From positions 1 through 5,586 of the forward strand of contig JBAQZJ010000459.1 in NCBI GenBank assembly GCA_049790855.1: DNA of 5,586 nucleotides. The letters run 5' to 3'. How positions within the stretch are numbered: the stretch's first letter is position 1; every line of letters begins with the position of its first letter. The position numbers and the translations under genes are program-made. A model generated the notes under the pieces. It was not told the DNA's origin. It saw nothing but the letters and a program-made list of their open reading frames with translations, and ran no database searches. Source of the DNA: JACCRE01 sp049790855 (GTDB lineage: Bacteria; Planctomycetota; Planctomycetia; Planctomycetales; Planctomycetaceae). This document shows positions 4,942-5,586 of this stretch, in pieces.

Positions 4942-5493
4942 ATGGACGAACAGGTGTTGATCTCACTTGTCCGGGCAAGTCAGGCGGGCGATCGCGAAGC
5001 GTTCGGTCAGCTCGTCTCGCACTTCGAGCCGACGGTCTTCGCGATCGTGCTCAAGCGGCTGCGAAACCGGAGCGAAGCCCACGAGGTCTCGCAGGACGTC
5101 TTCATCCAGGCGATGCGCAAAATCGACCAGCTTCGCGAACCCGAGCGGTTCGCCGGCTGGATTCGGCAGATCGCGGTCCGGTTGTCGATCAATCGGGCCG
5201 TCCGCCGGCCGGCGGAAACGCTCACCGGTCCCGAGACGTTCGCCGGCTTTGCCGGCAAGCGCGAGTTGCCGCTCGAGAAACTGCTCGCCCGCGAGCAGGC
5301 GCGCGAGTTGCGGGGCGGACTGGCGAAGCTGAGAGATCTCGACCGTCGGACGTTGATCGCGTTCTACTTCGAGGGGCGCAGCCTCAAGGAGATGAGCGCG
5401 GAGTTCGACAGCCCGATCGGCACGATCAAGCGTCGGTTGCACACCGCCCGACATCGGCTGAAGGAAGAGTTGGGCGAACTGTTGCCGGCCTGA
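4942..5493 (+). CDS. ECF-subfamily RNA polymerase sigma factor
   Basis: Alternative sigma factor (183 aa, normal ECF length) that directs RNA polymerase to a specific promoter set, usually in response to an envelope or environmental signal. Region 2 spans about 10-89. Region 2.1 is GDREAFGQLVSHFEPTVF (16-33), region 2.2 is SEAHEVSQDVFIQAMRKI (44-61) with the core-binding D52-V-F, and FAGWIRQIAVRLSINRAVRR (70-89) covers regions 2.3-2.4. A linker (90-118) leads to region 4 (about 119-181). The latter contains LRDLDRRTLIAFYFEGRSLKE (130-150) and the helix-turn-helix FDSPIGTIKRRLHTARHRLKEEL (155-177), which reads the -35 element. ATG 4942 has AAGAAGG 10 nt upstream. A terminator follows 21 nt after the stop, so the gene ends its transcript. 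No anti-sigma factor or extra C-terminal domain is visible. Control may therefore come from an unlinked partner, from genes left of the window, or from transcription. The group within the ECF classification cannot be settled by eye. Confidence 0.95.
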   Translation: MDEQVLISLVRASQAGDREAFGQLVSHFEPTVFAIVLKRLRNRSEAHEVSQDVFIQAMRKIDQLREPERFAGWIRQIAVRLSINRAVRRPAETLTGPETFAGFAGKRELPLEKLLAREQARELRGGLAKLRDLDRRTLIAFYFEGRSLKEMSAEFDSPIGTIKRRLHTARHRLKEELGELLPA

Positions 5494-5514
5494 CACGTTT
5501 CGCCGATGGCGATG

Positions 5515-5552
5515 CCAAGCCCGCGGACTACGGTCTGCGGGCTTGGACTTTT
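5515..5552 (+). terminator. Intrinsic terminator of the ECF sigma gene
   Basis: CCAAGCCCGC (5515-5524) pairs perfectly with GCGGGCTTGG (5537-5546). After one g/t mismatch, GAC (5526-5528) pairs with GTC (5533-5535) around the loop TACG. The stem is followed by ACTTTT (5547-5552) on the plus strand. The position just after the sigma stop fits a terminator. The T-tract is short and the stem very symmetrical, so a REP-like intergenic repeat serving as terminator is also possible. Confidence 0.7.
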
Positions 5553-5586
5553 GATTGTCCTGTTCGGCTGCGCTCGGGGTGGCTGG

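Noticed and set aside
4568..4978. Minus-strand open frame (136 codons) overlapping the sigma start
   Set aside because: It has low-complexity DESTSAD repeats from the tandem duplication, no start signal, and runs into the sigma factor's N-terminus on the other strand.

Overview
The window is GC-rich bacterial chromosomal DNA (roughly 60-65% GC by eye), with strong G/C preference at third codon positions. The best guess is a planctomycete. Pointers are a Cys/Pro-rich lipoprotein, a NatB-like ABC permease that runs on past its usual C-terminus, a secreted SGNH hydrolase, a stand-alone ECF sigma factor, and a REP-like palindrome of the ACGGC...GCCGT type. No rRNA, tRNA, CRISPR array, transposase or phage gene is visible, and the taxonomic call is an inference.

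Left half (1-3708, all minus strand), in transcription order: a Cys-rich, Pro-rich lipoprotein (3708-3145), a secreted SGNH/GDSL hydrolase (3017-2361), a NatA-type ABC ATPase (2316-1570) and its NatB-type permease (1428 to beyond position 1). Hydrolase and ATPase are 44 bp apart, and the ATPase ribosome-binding site lies in a hairpin that begins right after the hydrolase stop, which suggests translational coupling. ATPase and permease are separated by 141 bp holding a REP-like hairpin bounded by a 9-bp direct repeat. Removing the segment plus one repeat copy would restore a gap of about 23 bp, so a small palindromic element may have inserted into the operon. ATPase and permease should form one export-type membrane complex; how the hydrolase and lipoprotein relate to it is not shown by the sequence.

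Middle (3709-4941): a long region with little coding. 3842-4093 is AT-richer and packed with inverted repeats built on CTTTG/CAAAG and CTTTCGC/GCGAAAG. It includes a rightward intrinsic-terminator-like hairpin and a plausible rightward sigma-70-type promoter (TTGCTT-17-TATGAT). Downstream is a small unrecognised gene (4325-4648) with a perfect GGAGG Shine-Dalgarno. Its sequence also carries several strong and mutually exclusive stem-loops, and its stop codon lies in an 18-bp tandem duplication. It is either a small protein gene or a structured RNA.

Right end (4942-5586, plus strand): a complete ECF sigma factor, 183 aa, followed 21 nt after its stop by a strong intrinsic terminator. No anti-sigma gene is visible beside it. 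The last 34 bases show nothing.

I see no convincing new multi-gene system. The items most worth checking are the structured segment 4439-4678, the possible element insertion at 1429-1554, the palindrome-dense spacer 3842-4093, and the C-terminal extension of the permease.
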